A stretch of 64,000 bases of DNA, taken from NCBI GenBank assembly GCA_944382965.1, contig CALWOA010000010.1:1-64000 (forward strand). The letters are read 5' to 3'. The notes under the pieces are model-generated. The model saw only the letters and a program-made list of their open reading frames with translations. It was not told the origin of the DNA and ran no database searches. This DNA comes from an uncultured Oscillospiraceae bacterium. GTDB lineage: Bacteria; Bacillota; Clostridia; Oscillospirales; Oscillospiraceae. Of the stretch, positions 8,552 to 15,669 are shown piece by piece. Positions within the stretch are counted from its first letter, which is position 1. The number at the start of each line of letters is the position of its first letter. A program made the position numbers and the translations under genes.

Positions 8552-9763
8552 TTAGCCGAACACGCTCAGCAGGAAGCCTGCAGCGATGGCGGAGCCGATA
8601 ACGCCAGCCACGTTGGGACCCATGGCGTGCATCAGCAGGAAGTTGGAGGGGTTGTTCTTCTGGCCTTCCACGTTGGAAACGCGGGCAGCCATGGGAACGG
8701 CGGACACGCCGGCAGAGCCGATCAGAGGATTGACCTTGCCGCCGGTGAGCTTGCACATCACGTTGCCGCCCAGCACACCGCCGGCAGTGGAGATGCCGAA
8801 GGCGATAACACCCAGCAGCACGATCTTCAGGGTGCTGGCAGTCAGGAAGGTGGAACCAACCATGGTGGCACCCACGGAGGTGGACAGCAGAATGGTTACA
8901 ATGTTCATCAGAGCATTCTGGGCAGTGTCGCTCAGACGGTCAGTGCAGCCGGTCTCCTTGAACAGGTTGCCCAGCATCAGGCAGCCGATCAGAGGAGCAG
9001 TGTCAGGCAGCAGCAGAGCCACAAAGATCACAACCACAATGGGGAAGATGATCTTCTCGGTCTTGGAAACCATACGGGTCTGAACCATCTTGATCTTCCG
9101 ATCCTGGGCGCTGGTCAGTGCATTCATGATGGGAGGCTGAATCAGCGGAATCAGAGCCATGTAGGAGTAGGCAGCCACGGCGATGGCGCCCAGCAGATGG
9201 GGAGCCAGACGGGTGGTCAGGAAGATGGCAGTGGGGCCGTCAGCGCCGCCGATGATGCCGATGGAGGCAGCCTCAGGACCGGTGAAGCCCAGAGGAATGG
9301 CGAAGAAGAAAGCCATGAACACGCCCAGCTGAGCGGCAGCGCCCAGCAGCAGGCTCTTGGGATTGGACAGCAGGGGGCCGAAGTCGGTCATAGCGCCCAC
9401 GCCCATGAAGATCAGGCAGGGGTACAGGCTGGTCTTGACGCCGATATAGAAGATATCCAGCAGGCCGCCTTCACGCATCACTTCGCCGAAGCTGTGGTAA
9501 GCGGGGTTGGAGGGGTCCATGAAGGCATCCCACAGTTCCTGGTGGTACAGACCGCCCAGGGGCAGGTTGGACAGCAGGCAGCCAAAGGCAATGCCTACCA
9601 GCAGCAGCGGCTCGAACTTCTTCACGATGCCCAGATACAGCAGCACGCAGGCGATGACCAGCATCACCAGATTCTGCCAGCCGCCGGTGGTAAAGCCGGC
9701 AAAAATGGCGTTGAAGCCGGAACCCCGCCACAGGTTCAACAGGATTTCACCAATATCAATCAT
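8552..9763 (-). CDS. oadB: Sodium-pumping decarboxylase beta subunit (OadB/GcdB/MmdB type)
   Basis: This 403-residue polytopic protein matches the beta subunit of sodium-translocating decarboxylases. Recognisable segments are [44 protein letters not shown] (the conserved ion-path motif) and [14 protein letters not shown] near the C-terminus. It decarboxylates carboxybiotin and exports sodium. It is the last gene of the operon alpha-gamma-biotin carrier-beta. The sequence alone does not separate oxaloacetate, methylmalonyl-CoA and glutaconyl-CoA versions; the alpha subunit next door favours oxaloacetate. Confidence 0.93.
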   Translation of the reverse strand: MIDIGEILLNLWRGSGFNAIFAGFTTGGWQNLVMLVIACVLLYLGIVKKFEPLLLVGIAFGCLLSNLPLGGLYHQELWDAFMDPSNPAYHSFGEVMREGGLLDIFYIGVKTSLYPCLIFMGVGAMTDFGPLLSNPKSLLLGAAAQLGVFMAFFFAIPLGFTGPEAASIGIIGGADGPTAIFLTTRLAPHLLGAIAVAAYSYMALIPLIQPPIMNALTSAQDRKIKMVQTRMVSKTEKIIFPIVVVIFVALLLPDTAPLIGCLMLGNLFKETGCTDRLSDTAQNALMNIVTILLSTSVGATMVGSTFLTASTLKIVLLGVIAFGISTAGGVLGGNVMCKLTGGKVNPLIGSAGVSAVPMAARVSNVEGQKNNPSNFLLMHAMGPNVAGVIGSAIAAGFLLSVFG

Positions 9764-9775
9764 GGGGCATCCTCC

Positions 9776-10507
9776 TTAGCTGAGGACGACCATGGTGGCA
9801 CCGGTGTCAACAGTAGCACCCTTGGTGACCAGCACCTGAGCTACAGTACCGGCTCTGGGGGCCATGATCTCATTTTCCATCTTCATGGCTTCCAGGACCA
9901 GCAGCACGTCGCCTTCCTTGACAGCCTGGCCGGCGGTCACATTGACCTTCAGGATGTTGCCGGGCATGGGAGCGGTAACAGCTTCACCGGCCACAGGAGC
10001 GGCAGCGGGAGCCGGAGCAGGGGCGGGGGCGGGTGCGGGGGCAGCCACGGGAGCGGGGGCCGGAGCAGGAGCAGCCACAGGAGCGGGAGCAGCAGCCACG
10101 GCAGTGCCGCCGATGACCACCATGGCAGCGCCGGTGTCAACGGTAGCGCCCTTGGTCACAGGCACAGCGGTAACGGTGCCGGCGCAGGGAGCGTAGATTT
10201 CATTTTCCATCTTCATGGCTTCCAGAACCACCAGCAGGTCGCCTTCCTTCACGGTCTGGCCCACGGACACATTGACCTTCAGGATATTGCCGGGCATGGG
10301 AGCGGACACGGTGGTGCCGCCGGAGACAGACACGGCAGGAGCGGCTGCAGGAGCTGCGGCAGGAGCGGCAGCAACAGGGGCAGCTGCAGGAGCAGCCACG
10401 GGAGCGGCAACAGGGGCAACGGCGGCGTACTCATCCAGCAGCATTGCCTTGCCGGCTTCGACCTCCACCTCGTAGGTGCGGCCGTTCAGGGTCACTTTGT
10501 ATTTCAT
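9776..10507 (-). CDS. Biotin carrier protein with two tandem biotinyl domains
   Basis: At 243 residues this is about twice the usual carrier size. An N-terminal MKYKVTLNGRTYEVEVE segment and an Ala/Pro linker (about 30-59) lead to biotinyl domain 1 (about 60-133, VLEAMKMENEI, biotin lysine K99). A second Ala/Pro linker (about 135-173) leads to domain 2 (about 174-243, VLEAMKMENEI, K209). The domains repeat with a 110-residue, 330-bp period and are nearly identical, so this is an internal duplication. It carries CO2 from the alpha subunit to the beta pump. Each lysine sits in the intact AMKM motif, so both should be biotinylated. Confidence 0.92.
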   Translation of the reverse strand: MKYKVTLNGRTYEVEVEAGKAMLLDEYAAVAPVAAPVAAPAAAPVAAAPAAAPAAAPAVSVSGGTTVSAPMPGNILKVNVSVGQTVKEGDLLVVLEAMKMENEIYAPCAGTVTAVPVTKGATVDTGAAMVVIGGTAVAAAPAPVAAPAPAPAPVAAPAPAPAPAPAPAAAPVAGEAVTAPMPGNILKVNVTAGQAVKEGDVLLVLEAMKMENEIMAPRAGTVAQVLVTKGATVDTGATMVVLS

Positions 10508-10510
10508 GAT

Positions 10511-10891
10511 TTACTTGACCTCCTTGATGGAAATGAAGCGCAGCTCATTGAGGGGCTTGCCCATCTGATCGGCCACAATGGCCATGAGCATGGCGGCAGT
10601 CTTGGGATTGACATCATACAGCTTCAGCTGGCCTGCGCTGCCGGGGGCAGTGGCAGGAGCTGCGGGGGCAGCAGGGGCAGCGGGGGCAGCCACGGGAGCG
10701 GCAGCCACGGCAGCCTTGGCGGCACAGGCCTGCTCGGCAGCCTTCTTGTCTCTGGCAATGAAGGCCTTACCCAGCAGAACCACAACCGCCATCAGAAGAA
10801 TCAGGCCGAAGAACACAACCACATAGCCCAGAATGGCCACGATGGCTGCGTCCACAACGCCGATATTTTCCAGAGTGGAAGTTAACAGCAT
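10511..10891 (-). CDS. oadG: Decarboxylase gamma-type subunit
   Basis: A 126-residue protein with one membrane helix near residues 15-40 (VDAAIVAILGYVVVFFGLIL), an Ala/Pro-rich linker, and a small C-terminal domain ending in FISIKEVK. This is the layout of OadG/MmdD, which holds the pump complex together and often binds zinc. The start is ATG 10889-10891 after AAGGAGG. A farther ATG at 10909 overlaps the alpha-subunit stop and lacks a ribosome site. It is the second gene of the operon. Confidence 0.85.
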   Translation of the reverse strand: MLLTSTLENIGVVDAAIVAILGYVVVFFGLILLMAVVVLLGKAFIARDKKAAEQACAAKAAVAAAPVAAPAAPAAPAAPATAPGSAGQLKLYDVNPKTAAMLMAIVADQMGKPLNELRFISIKEVK

Positions 10892-10902
10892 GGTCTTCCT
10901 CC

Positions 10903-12288
10903 TTAGCACTCAACGATGGTGTAAGTGGCCACGTTCTCTTCCTTGGCCTTGCGCTCCTCCAGGAACTTTTCAGCCAGGTTGGGGAATGCGATGTAGCTGA
11001 GCACATCTTCGTCGGACTTGGCCAGATCGCCCAGCTTGGCACGGGTCTTTTCCACAACGGGCTCCAGGGTGTCGGCGTAGCGGCCGGTCAGGGGCTTCTC
11101 GTCGCCCAGGATCATCTTCTGGATCTCGGGATCGATGGGAGCGGGAGTACGGCCGTACTCACCACGGCAGTAAGCCTTGATTTCCTTGGAGACAGACTTG
11201 TAGCGCTTGCCGTCCAGGACGTTGCGCACAGCCTGCACGCCCACCATCTGGGAAGTGGGGGTAACCAGAGGAGGATAGCCCATATCCTTACGGACCTTGG
11301 GCGTCTCGATCAGAGCCTCGTCGAAGCGGTCCAGAGCGTTCATCTGCTTCAGCTGGCTGAGCAGGTTAGACAGCATGCCGCCGGGGATCTGGTAGGTCAG
11401 GCACTGGGTGTCGGTGGCCATGGACTTGGGCATCATGGTGCCGTCGGCAATGAAGCCGTCACGGACAGTCTTGAAGTAGTCGGCCATCTTTTTGGTCTGG
11501 GTATCATCCAGATCCACTTCGTAACCCAGCTGACGCAGAGCGTAAGCCAGAGTTTCGGTAGCGGGCTGGGAAGTACCGCCGGAGAAGGGAGAAATAGCAG
11601 TATCGATAATATCCACACCGGCTTCCACAGCCTTCAGGTAGGTCATGAAGGCCAGACCGGTGGTGGAGTGAGTATGCAGGTCAATGGGCAGGTCGGGAGT
11701 AGCGTCCTTGATGGCGGAAACCAGGTCGTAGGCTTCCTGGGGACCCATGATACCGGCCATATCCTTAATGCAGATGGTAGCAGCGCCCATTTCCTTCAGT
11801 TCCTTCACCATTTCCACATACTTCTTGTGGGTGTGGACGGGAGAGGTGGTGTAGGAGATGGTACCGGAAGCGATGGCACCGGCGTTGACGGTGGCTTCCA
11901 TGGCAACCTTCAGGTTGTTGGTGTCGTTCAGTGCGTCGAAGATACGGATAATGTCGATGCCGTTCTCCACAGCCTTCTTGACAAACAGCTTGACAAAGTC
12001 ATCGGGATAGTGGGAATAACCCAAAACATTCTGACCACGCAGCAGCATCTGCAGCTTGGTGTTGGGCACCTTTGCGCGGATCTTGCGCAGCCGCTCCCAG
12101 GGATCCTCGTTCAGGTAGCGCAGGCAGACGTCAAAAGTGGCGCCGCCCCAGCACTCGATGGCGTAGTAGCCAACCTTGTCGATGGTCTCCAGCATGGGCT
12201 CGAACTTGTCGTAGGGCAGTCGGGTTGCAATCAGAGACTGGTTTGCGTCACGCAGCACAGTCTCCACAAACTGAACTTTCTGAGCCAT
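10903..12288 (-). CDS. oadA: Oxaloacetate decarboxylase alpha / carboxyltransferase subunit
   Basis: This 461-residue carboxyltransferase begins QFVETVLRDANQSLIATRLP, the hallmark of the OadA/pyruvate carboxylase B family. It has the metal-binding DLHTHSTTGLAFMTYLKA segment, a carbamyl-lysine-type ICIKDMAGIM motif and the PYC_OADA C-terminal domain. It transfers the carboxyl group of the substrate to biotin. The C-terminal biotinyl domain of classic OadA is absent and is supplied by the separate tandem-domain carrier. PEP carboxykinase lies directly upstream, which supports oxaloacetate as substrate. Confidence 0.94.
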   Translation of the reverse strand: MAQKVQFVETVLRDANQSLIATRLPYDKFEPMLETIDKVGYYAIECWGGATFDVCLRYLNEDPWERLRKIRAKVPNTKLQMLLRGQNVLGYSHYPDDFVKLFVKKAVENGIDIIRIFDALNDTNNLKVAMEATVNAGAIASGTISYTTSPVHTHKKYVEMVKELKEMGAATICIKDMAGIMGPQEAYDLVSAIKDATPDLPIDLHTHSTTGLAFMTYLKAVEAGVDIIDTAISPFSGGTSQPATETLAYALRQLGYEVDLDDTQTKKMADYFKTVRDGFIADGTMMPKSMATDTQCLTYQIPGGMLSNLLSQLKQMNALDRFDEALIETPKVRKDMGYPPLVTPTSQMVGVQAVRNVLDGKRYKSVSKEIKAYCRGEYGRTPAPIDPEIQKMILGDEKPLTGRYADTLEPVVEKTRAKLGDLAKSDEDVLSYIAFPNLAEKFLEERKAKEENVATYTIVEC

Positions 12289-12337
12289 TATGTAGTAACC
12301 TCCGTAGAAATTTTGTTGATGGTTTCATTGCACCAAT

Positions 12338-12359
12338 AGCCGGAGGTTTCCCCCCGGCT
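12338..12359 (-). promoter_or_regulatory. GAAA-loop hairpin between pckA and oadA
   Basis: A 9-bp stem (AGCCGG...CCGGCT with one G-U pair) closed by a GAAA tetraloop on the minus strand. No U-tract follows, so a processing or stability element is more likely than a terminator. Confidence 0.45.
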
Positions 12360-12379
12360 TTGGTAAAAGAATGGTAAAA

Positions 12380-13984
12380 TTACTCAGCCTTGGGGCCAGC
12401 GGCAACCAGGGCCTTGCCGGCTTCATTGCCAGTGTACTTGACGAAGTTCTTCTCGAACCGGGCAGCCAGGTCCTTGGCCTTCTTGTCCCACTCGGAAGGA
12501 TCGGCGTAGGTGTTCCGAGGATCCAGGATCTCGGTATGTACGCCGGGCAGCTCGGTGGGAACAGCCAGGTTGAAGTAAGGAATGGTCTTGGTCTCAGCCT
12601 TCAGGATGGAGCCATCCAGGATGGCGTCGATGATGCCGCGGGTATCCTTGATGGAGATACGCTTGCCGGTGCCGTTCCAGCCGGTGTTGACCAGGTAAGC
12701 CTTGGCGCCGGACTTCTGCATCTTCTTCACCAGTTCCTCACCGTACTTGGTGGGGTGCAGTTCCAGGAAGGCCTGGCCGAAGCAAGCGGAGAAGGTGGGA
12801 GTGGGCTCGGTGATGCCGCGCTCGGTGCCAGCCAGCTTGGAAGTGAAGCCGGACAGGAAGTAGTACTGGGTCTGCTCGGGAGTCAGGATGGACACGGGAG
12901 GCAGAACGCCGAAAGCGTCAGCAGACAGGAAGATCACGTTCTTGGCGTCGGGGCCAGCGGAGACAGGACGGACGATCTTCTCGATGTGGTTGATGGGGTA
13001 GGAAACACGGGTGTTCTCGGTGACGGAGCCGTCGTTGAAGTCGCACACGCCGTCGTTGACGGTGACGTTCTCCAGCAGAGCGTTGCGCTTGATGGCGTTG
13101 TAGATGTCGGGCTCGGACTCCTTGTCCAGGTTGATAACCTTAGCATAGCAGCCGCCCTCGAAGTTGAACACGCCGTTGTCGTCCCAGCCGTGCTCGTCAT
13201 CGCCGATCAGCAGACGCTTGGGGTCGGTGGACAGGGTGGTCTTGCCGGTGCCGGACAGACCGAAGAACAGAGCGGTGTTCTCGCCGTTCATGTCGGTGTT
13301 GGCGGAGCAGTGCATGGAAGCAATGCCCTTCAGAGGCAGGTAGTAGTTCATCATGGAGAACATACCCTTCTTCATTTCGCCGCCGTACCAGGTGTTCAGG
13401 ATAACCTGCTCACGGGAGGTGATGTTGAAGACAACGGCAGTCTCGGAGTTCAGGCCCAGCTCCTTGAAGTTCTCAACCTTGGCCTTGGAAGCGTTGTAGC
13501 AAACGAAGTCAGGCTCGAAGTTAGCCAGCTCTTCTTCGGTGGGCTGGATGAACATGTTCTTAACAAAGTGAGCCTGCCATGCCACTTCCATGATAAAACG
13601 GATGGCCATGCGGGTATCCTTGTTGGTGCCGCAGAACACGTCCATGACGTACAGCTTCTTGTTGGACAGCTCCTTCAGAGCCAGCTCCTTGCAGGCCTTC
13701 CAGGCTTCCTGAGAAGCGGGCTTGTTGTCGTTCTTAAACTCGTCGGAGGTCCACCACACGGTGTCCTTGGAGTTCTCGTCCATGACGATGAACTTGTCTT
13801 TGGGGGAACGGCCGGTGTAGATACCGGTCATAACGTTGACAGCGCCCAGGTCGGTAACGGTGCCAACTTCATAGCCTTCCAGGCCAGCCTTGGTCTCTTC
13901 CGCGAACAGGGTCTCGTAGGAAGGATTGTGGACGATCTCGGTGGTACCAGAAATACCATATCTGGTTAAATCGATACTTGCCAT
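12380..13984 (-). CDS. pckA: Phosphoenolpyruvate carboxykinase (ATP)
   Basis: This 534-residue enzyme interconverts oxaloacetate and PEP with ATP/ADP. Visible motifs are the phosphate loop [15 protein letters not shown], the metal-binding GDDEHGWDD, the early [11 protein letters not shown] and the adenine-side [19 protein letters not shown]. The length is normal for the ATP type. It has its own promoter and leader and sits 91 bases upstream of the decarboxylase operon, so both enzymes act on the oxaloacetate node. In anaerobes it often runs toward oxaloacetate and makes ATP; that direction is inference. Confidence 0.97.
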   Translation of the reverse strand: MASIDLTRYGISGTTEIVHNPSYETLFAEETKAGLEGYEVGTVTDLGAVNVMTGIYTGRSPKDKFIVMDENSKDTVWWTSDEFKNDNKPASQEAWKACKELALKELSNKKLYVMDVFCGTNKDTRMAIRFIMEVAWQAHFVKNMFIQPTEEELANFEPDFVCYNASKAKVENFKELGLNSETAVVFNITSREQVILNTWYGGEMKKGMFSMMNYYLPLKGIASMHCSANTDMNGENTALFFGLSGTGKTTLSTDPKRLLIGDDEHGWDDNGVFNFEGGCYAKVINLDKESEPDIYNAIKRNALLENVTVNDGVCDFNDGSVTENTRVSYPINHIEKIVRPVSAGPDAKNVIFLSADAFGVLPPVSILTPEQTQYYFLSGFTSKLAGTERGITEPTPTFSACFGQAFLELHPTKYGEELVKKMQKSGAKAYLVNTGWNGTGKRISIKDTRGIIDAILDGSILKAETKTIPYFNLAVPTELPGVHTEILDPRNTYADPSEWDKKAKDLAARFEKNFVKYTGNEAGKALVAAGPKAE

Positions 13985-14015
13985 TTGTTTTGCCTCCTAT
14001 ATTATCGAAAAGTAT

Positions 14016-14029
14016 GCGGGATAACCCGC
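14016..14029 (-). promoter_or_regulatory. Leader hairpin of pckA
   Basis: GCGGG-TTAT-CCCGC in the pckA leader, with a second small stem GGGG-TTA-GCCCC upstream of it near 14055-14066. No known riboswitch is recognised. Confidence 0.4.
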
Positions 14030-14083
14030 TTTTTCAATATTTTTTGGCATCAGATGGGGCTAACCCCAACTTCCACCAGATAT

Positions 14084-14112
14084 AGTTTAGCACAAACAGG
14101 AAAGATTGTAAA
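14084..14112 (-). promoter_or_regulatory. Promoter of pckA
   Basis: Minus strand: TTTACA (14107-14112), 17-base spacer ending in TG plus one base, TAAACT (14084-14089). This is an extended -10 promoter with a leader of about 90 nt. Confidence 0.55.
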
Positions 14113-14327
14113 CACATTTTTCGTGTTTTTCAGTATATTTTTATCGGTTGCGACAGGATAAATCTGTTCATTTTGCCGTTAACTGACGAAGGCCGCCTTA
14201 CCGGAAGGCGTATTATCTCTTACCGAATAGGATTGCCGATTCTGCAAAATATACAGGCTCTCAAAATTTTCATACAACTTCATAGGAACTTAATATCTTC
14301 CCACTTTTTTGCTTAACATCTTCCGGG
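14113..14327. other. Gene-free stretch upstream of the candidate small RNA
   Basis: AT-rich and without a credible gene on either strand. CGCCTT/AAGGCG (near 14193-14209) forms a short hairpin without a T-tract. Nothing else stands out. Confidence 0.4.
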
Positions 14328-14424
14328 TATAATAAGGACAAACGATTCAAATTCCTCTTTTTCATTTTTTCCTCTCCTCTTTTCTTGTTGCAAAAACTCC
14401 GGCGAAGGCCGGAGTTTTTGCATT
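14328..14424 (+). ncRNA. Candidate small RNA: pyrimidine-rich body plus terminator
   Basis: A perfect TATAAT at 14328-14333 is followed, from about 14340, by roughly 50 nt with no reading frame and almost only C and U (14347-14386). A textbook terminator follows: a 14-bp stem GCAAAAACTCCGGC with its mirror (14390-14421) and loop GAAG. The -35 region is only a T-run, so promoter support is partial. A transcript of about 80-85 nt is implied. The single-stranded body contains CCTCTCCTC, complementary to purine-rich ribosome sites. The existence of the RNA is inference. Confidence 0.4.
14390..14421 (+). terminator. Strong symmetric intrinsic terminator
   Basis: A 14-bp perfect stem with AAAAA on one arm and TTTTT on the other, so it can stop transcription on both strands. 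On the plus strand no annotated gene precedes it, which is why a small RNA is suspected. Confidence 0.8.
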
Positions 14425-14457
14425 ATATTATATTATTGTATTATTGCAGCCGGTAAT

Positions 14458-14502
14458 AAAAAATCACCTCCTGGGAAATCTATCCCAAAGAGGTGATTTT
14501 TT
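14458..14502 (+). promoter_or_regulatory. Hairpin that buries the yetF ribosome site and start codon
   Basis: AAAAAATCACCTC (14458-14470) pairs perfectly with GAGGTGATTTTTT (14490-14502). An inner GGGA/TCCC stem extends it. The 3' arm contains the ribosome site AGGTG and the first two bases of the TTG start at 14501. With its T6 arm it also resembles a terminator. Confidence 0.65.
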
Positions 14503-15175
14503 GATACTTTCCTACTTGCGAACCCTGATATTGTACCTGATCCTGATTTTTTCCGTCCGGCTCATGGGCAAGCGCCAGATCGGTCAGATGGAAGCGTCGG
14601 AATTTGTTGTGACCATGTTGGTGGCGAACCTGGCCGCCATCCCCATGCAGGATGCGGGAATTCCGCTGTATTCCGGGTTGGTTCCCATTCTGACGGTGCT
14701 GGGCATGGAGCTGGTGCTGTCGGGACTGATTCTGCGCAGCGTGTTTCTGCGGCGGCTGTTTTGCGGCAAGCCGGTGATTCTCATTGATAACGGAAAAATC
14801 ATTTCCGACAATCTGCGAAACACCCGGGTAACCCTGGATGAGCTGATGGGACATCTGCGGGAAAAGGATGTACTGGATATCCAGACGGTGCAGTACGCCA
14901 TTCTGGAGACCAACGGAAATCTATCCGTATTTCCTTACCCAAAGCATCTGCCTGCCACAGCCAAGGACGCGGGCATCCAGGCCGCCAAACAGTATCTTCC
15001 CCTGCCCATTATTGAAGACGGCTACCTGTTCCGGAAAAATCTGGAGCAGGCGGGAAAAGACGAAGCCTGGCTCAAAGGCATCCTTTCCCAGCACGGTGCT
15101 GAAGTCTCAGACACTTTGCTGCTGACCATTGACCCTTCCGGTCAGATCACCTGGCTGGGAAAGGAGCTGTCATGA
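14501..15175 (+). CDS. YetF/DUF421-family membrane protein
   Basis: A protein of about 224 residues with hydrophobic segments at the N-terminus (LRTLILYLILIFSVRLMGKR), around residues 30-80, and a C-terminal soluble domain. The RLMGKRQIGQMEASEFVVTM stretch and later GKPVILIDNGKI and LRNTRVTLDELM are typical of DUF421 (YetF, YdfS, YkjA). These are inner-membrane proteins of unclear role, some linked to spores. The start is TTG 14501 because an AGAGGTGA site lies five bases upstream and family members begin near the LLRTL helix. It overlaps DUF4363 by four bases. Confidence 0.85.
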   Translation: MILSYLRTLILYLILIFSVRLMGKRQIGQMEASEFVVTMLVANLAAIPMQDAGIPLYSGLVPILTVLGMELVLSGLILRSVFLRRLFCGKPVILIDNGKIISDNLRNTRVTLDELMGHLREKDVLDIQTVQYAILETNGNLSVFPYPKHLPATAKDAGIQAAKQYLPLPIIEDGYLFRKNLEQAGKDEAWLKGILSQHGAEVSDTLLLTIDPSGQITWLGKELS

Positions 15176-15552
15176 AGCGAAGCATATTTGGATTGGTTCT
15201 GCTGCTTCTTCTGCTGGGCAGCAGCTGGATCAGCAGCATTATGATGGACCGGATTCACCGTCCCATTGCCGAAAAGCTGGACCAGGCGGCGGTATGTGCG
15301 TTGGAAAGCAAGTGGCAGCAGGCAGATCTTCTCTTCGGCCAAGCCTTGGAGCAGTGGCAGACCTGGGCCCATTTCCGGGGATGTTTTGCCGATCATGCTC
15401 CTGTGGAGGAGATTGAAGCCGATGCCGCTTCCCTGAAAGTGTATGCCGCCACCCGGGACGGCGCTACCTTTGCCGCCGCCTGCTATCAGCTGGCCCGGCA
15501 GGTGCAGGCCATGGGGGATGCCCACGGCTTATTGTGGTGGAATTTGCTATAG
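15172..15552 (+). CDS. DUF4363-family protein
   Basis: This 126-residue protein has one N-terminal membrane or signal helix (SIFGLVLLLLLLGSSWISS). A helical domain follows with W-x-x-A repeats (ALESKWQQADLLFGQALEQW), typical of DUF4363. It overlaps the yetF-like gene by ATGA, a pairing that recurs in clostridia. No biochemical role is known. Position suggests it works with the YetF-type protein at the membrane. No clear terminator is seen in the 117 bases that separate it from the convergent spoIIE-like gene. Confidence 0.75.
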   Translation: MKRSIFGLVLLLLLLGSSWISSIMMDRIHRPIAEKLDQAAVCALESKWQQADLLFGQALEQWQTWAHFRGCFADHAPVEEIEADAASLKVYAATRDGATFAAACYQLARQVQAMGDAHGLLWWNLL

Positions 15553-15669
15553 AACCCGAAATTGTCCGAAAATACCTCCCGTTCCTACACAAGCTCCTAT
15601 ATCTTGTGATTTTTCTGCAAATTTGCATGCAACATCTAGTGTTTCGACATTCTTTTCAGTTTGGGCGTG

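Noticed and set aside
9781-10305. Repeated segments suggestive of a CRISPR or satellite
   Set aside because: They are the coding duplication of the biotinyl domains plus Ala/Pro codons, not regular spacers.
8432-10885. 817-codon open frame on the plus strand, rich in His, Gly and Gln
   Set aside because: It is antisense to the decarboxylase operon; its length comes from the GC- and alanine-rich carrier sequence. No ribosome site, no family signature.
12371-13969. Long plus-strand frame over pckA
   Set aside because: Shadow of a highly biased PEP carboxykinase gene.
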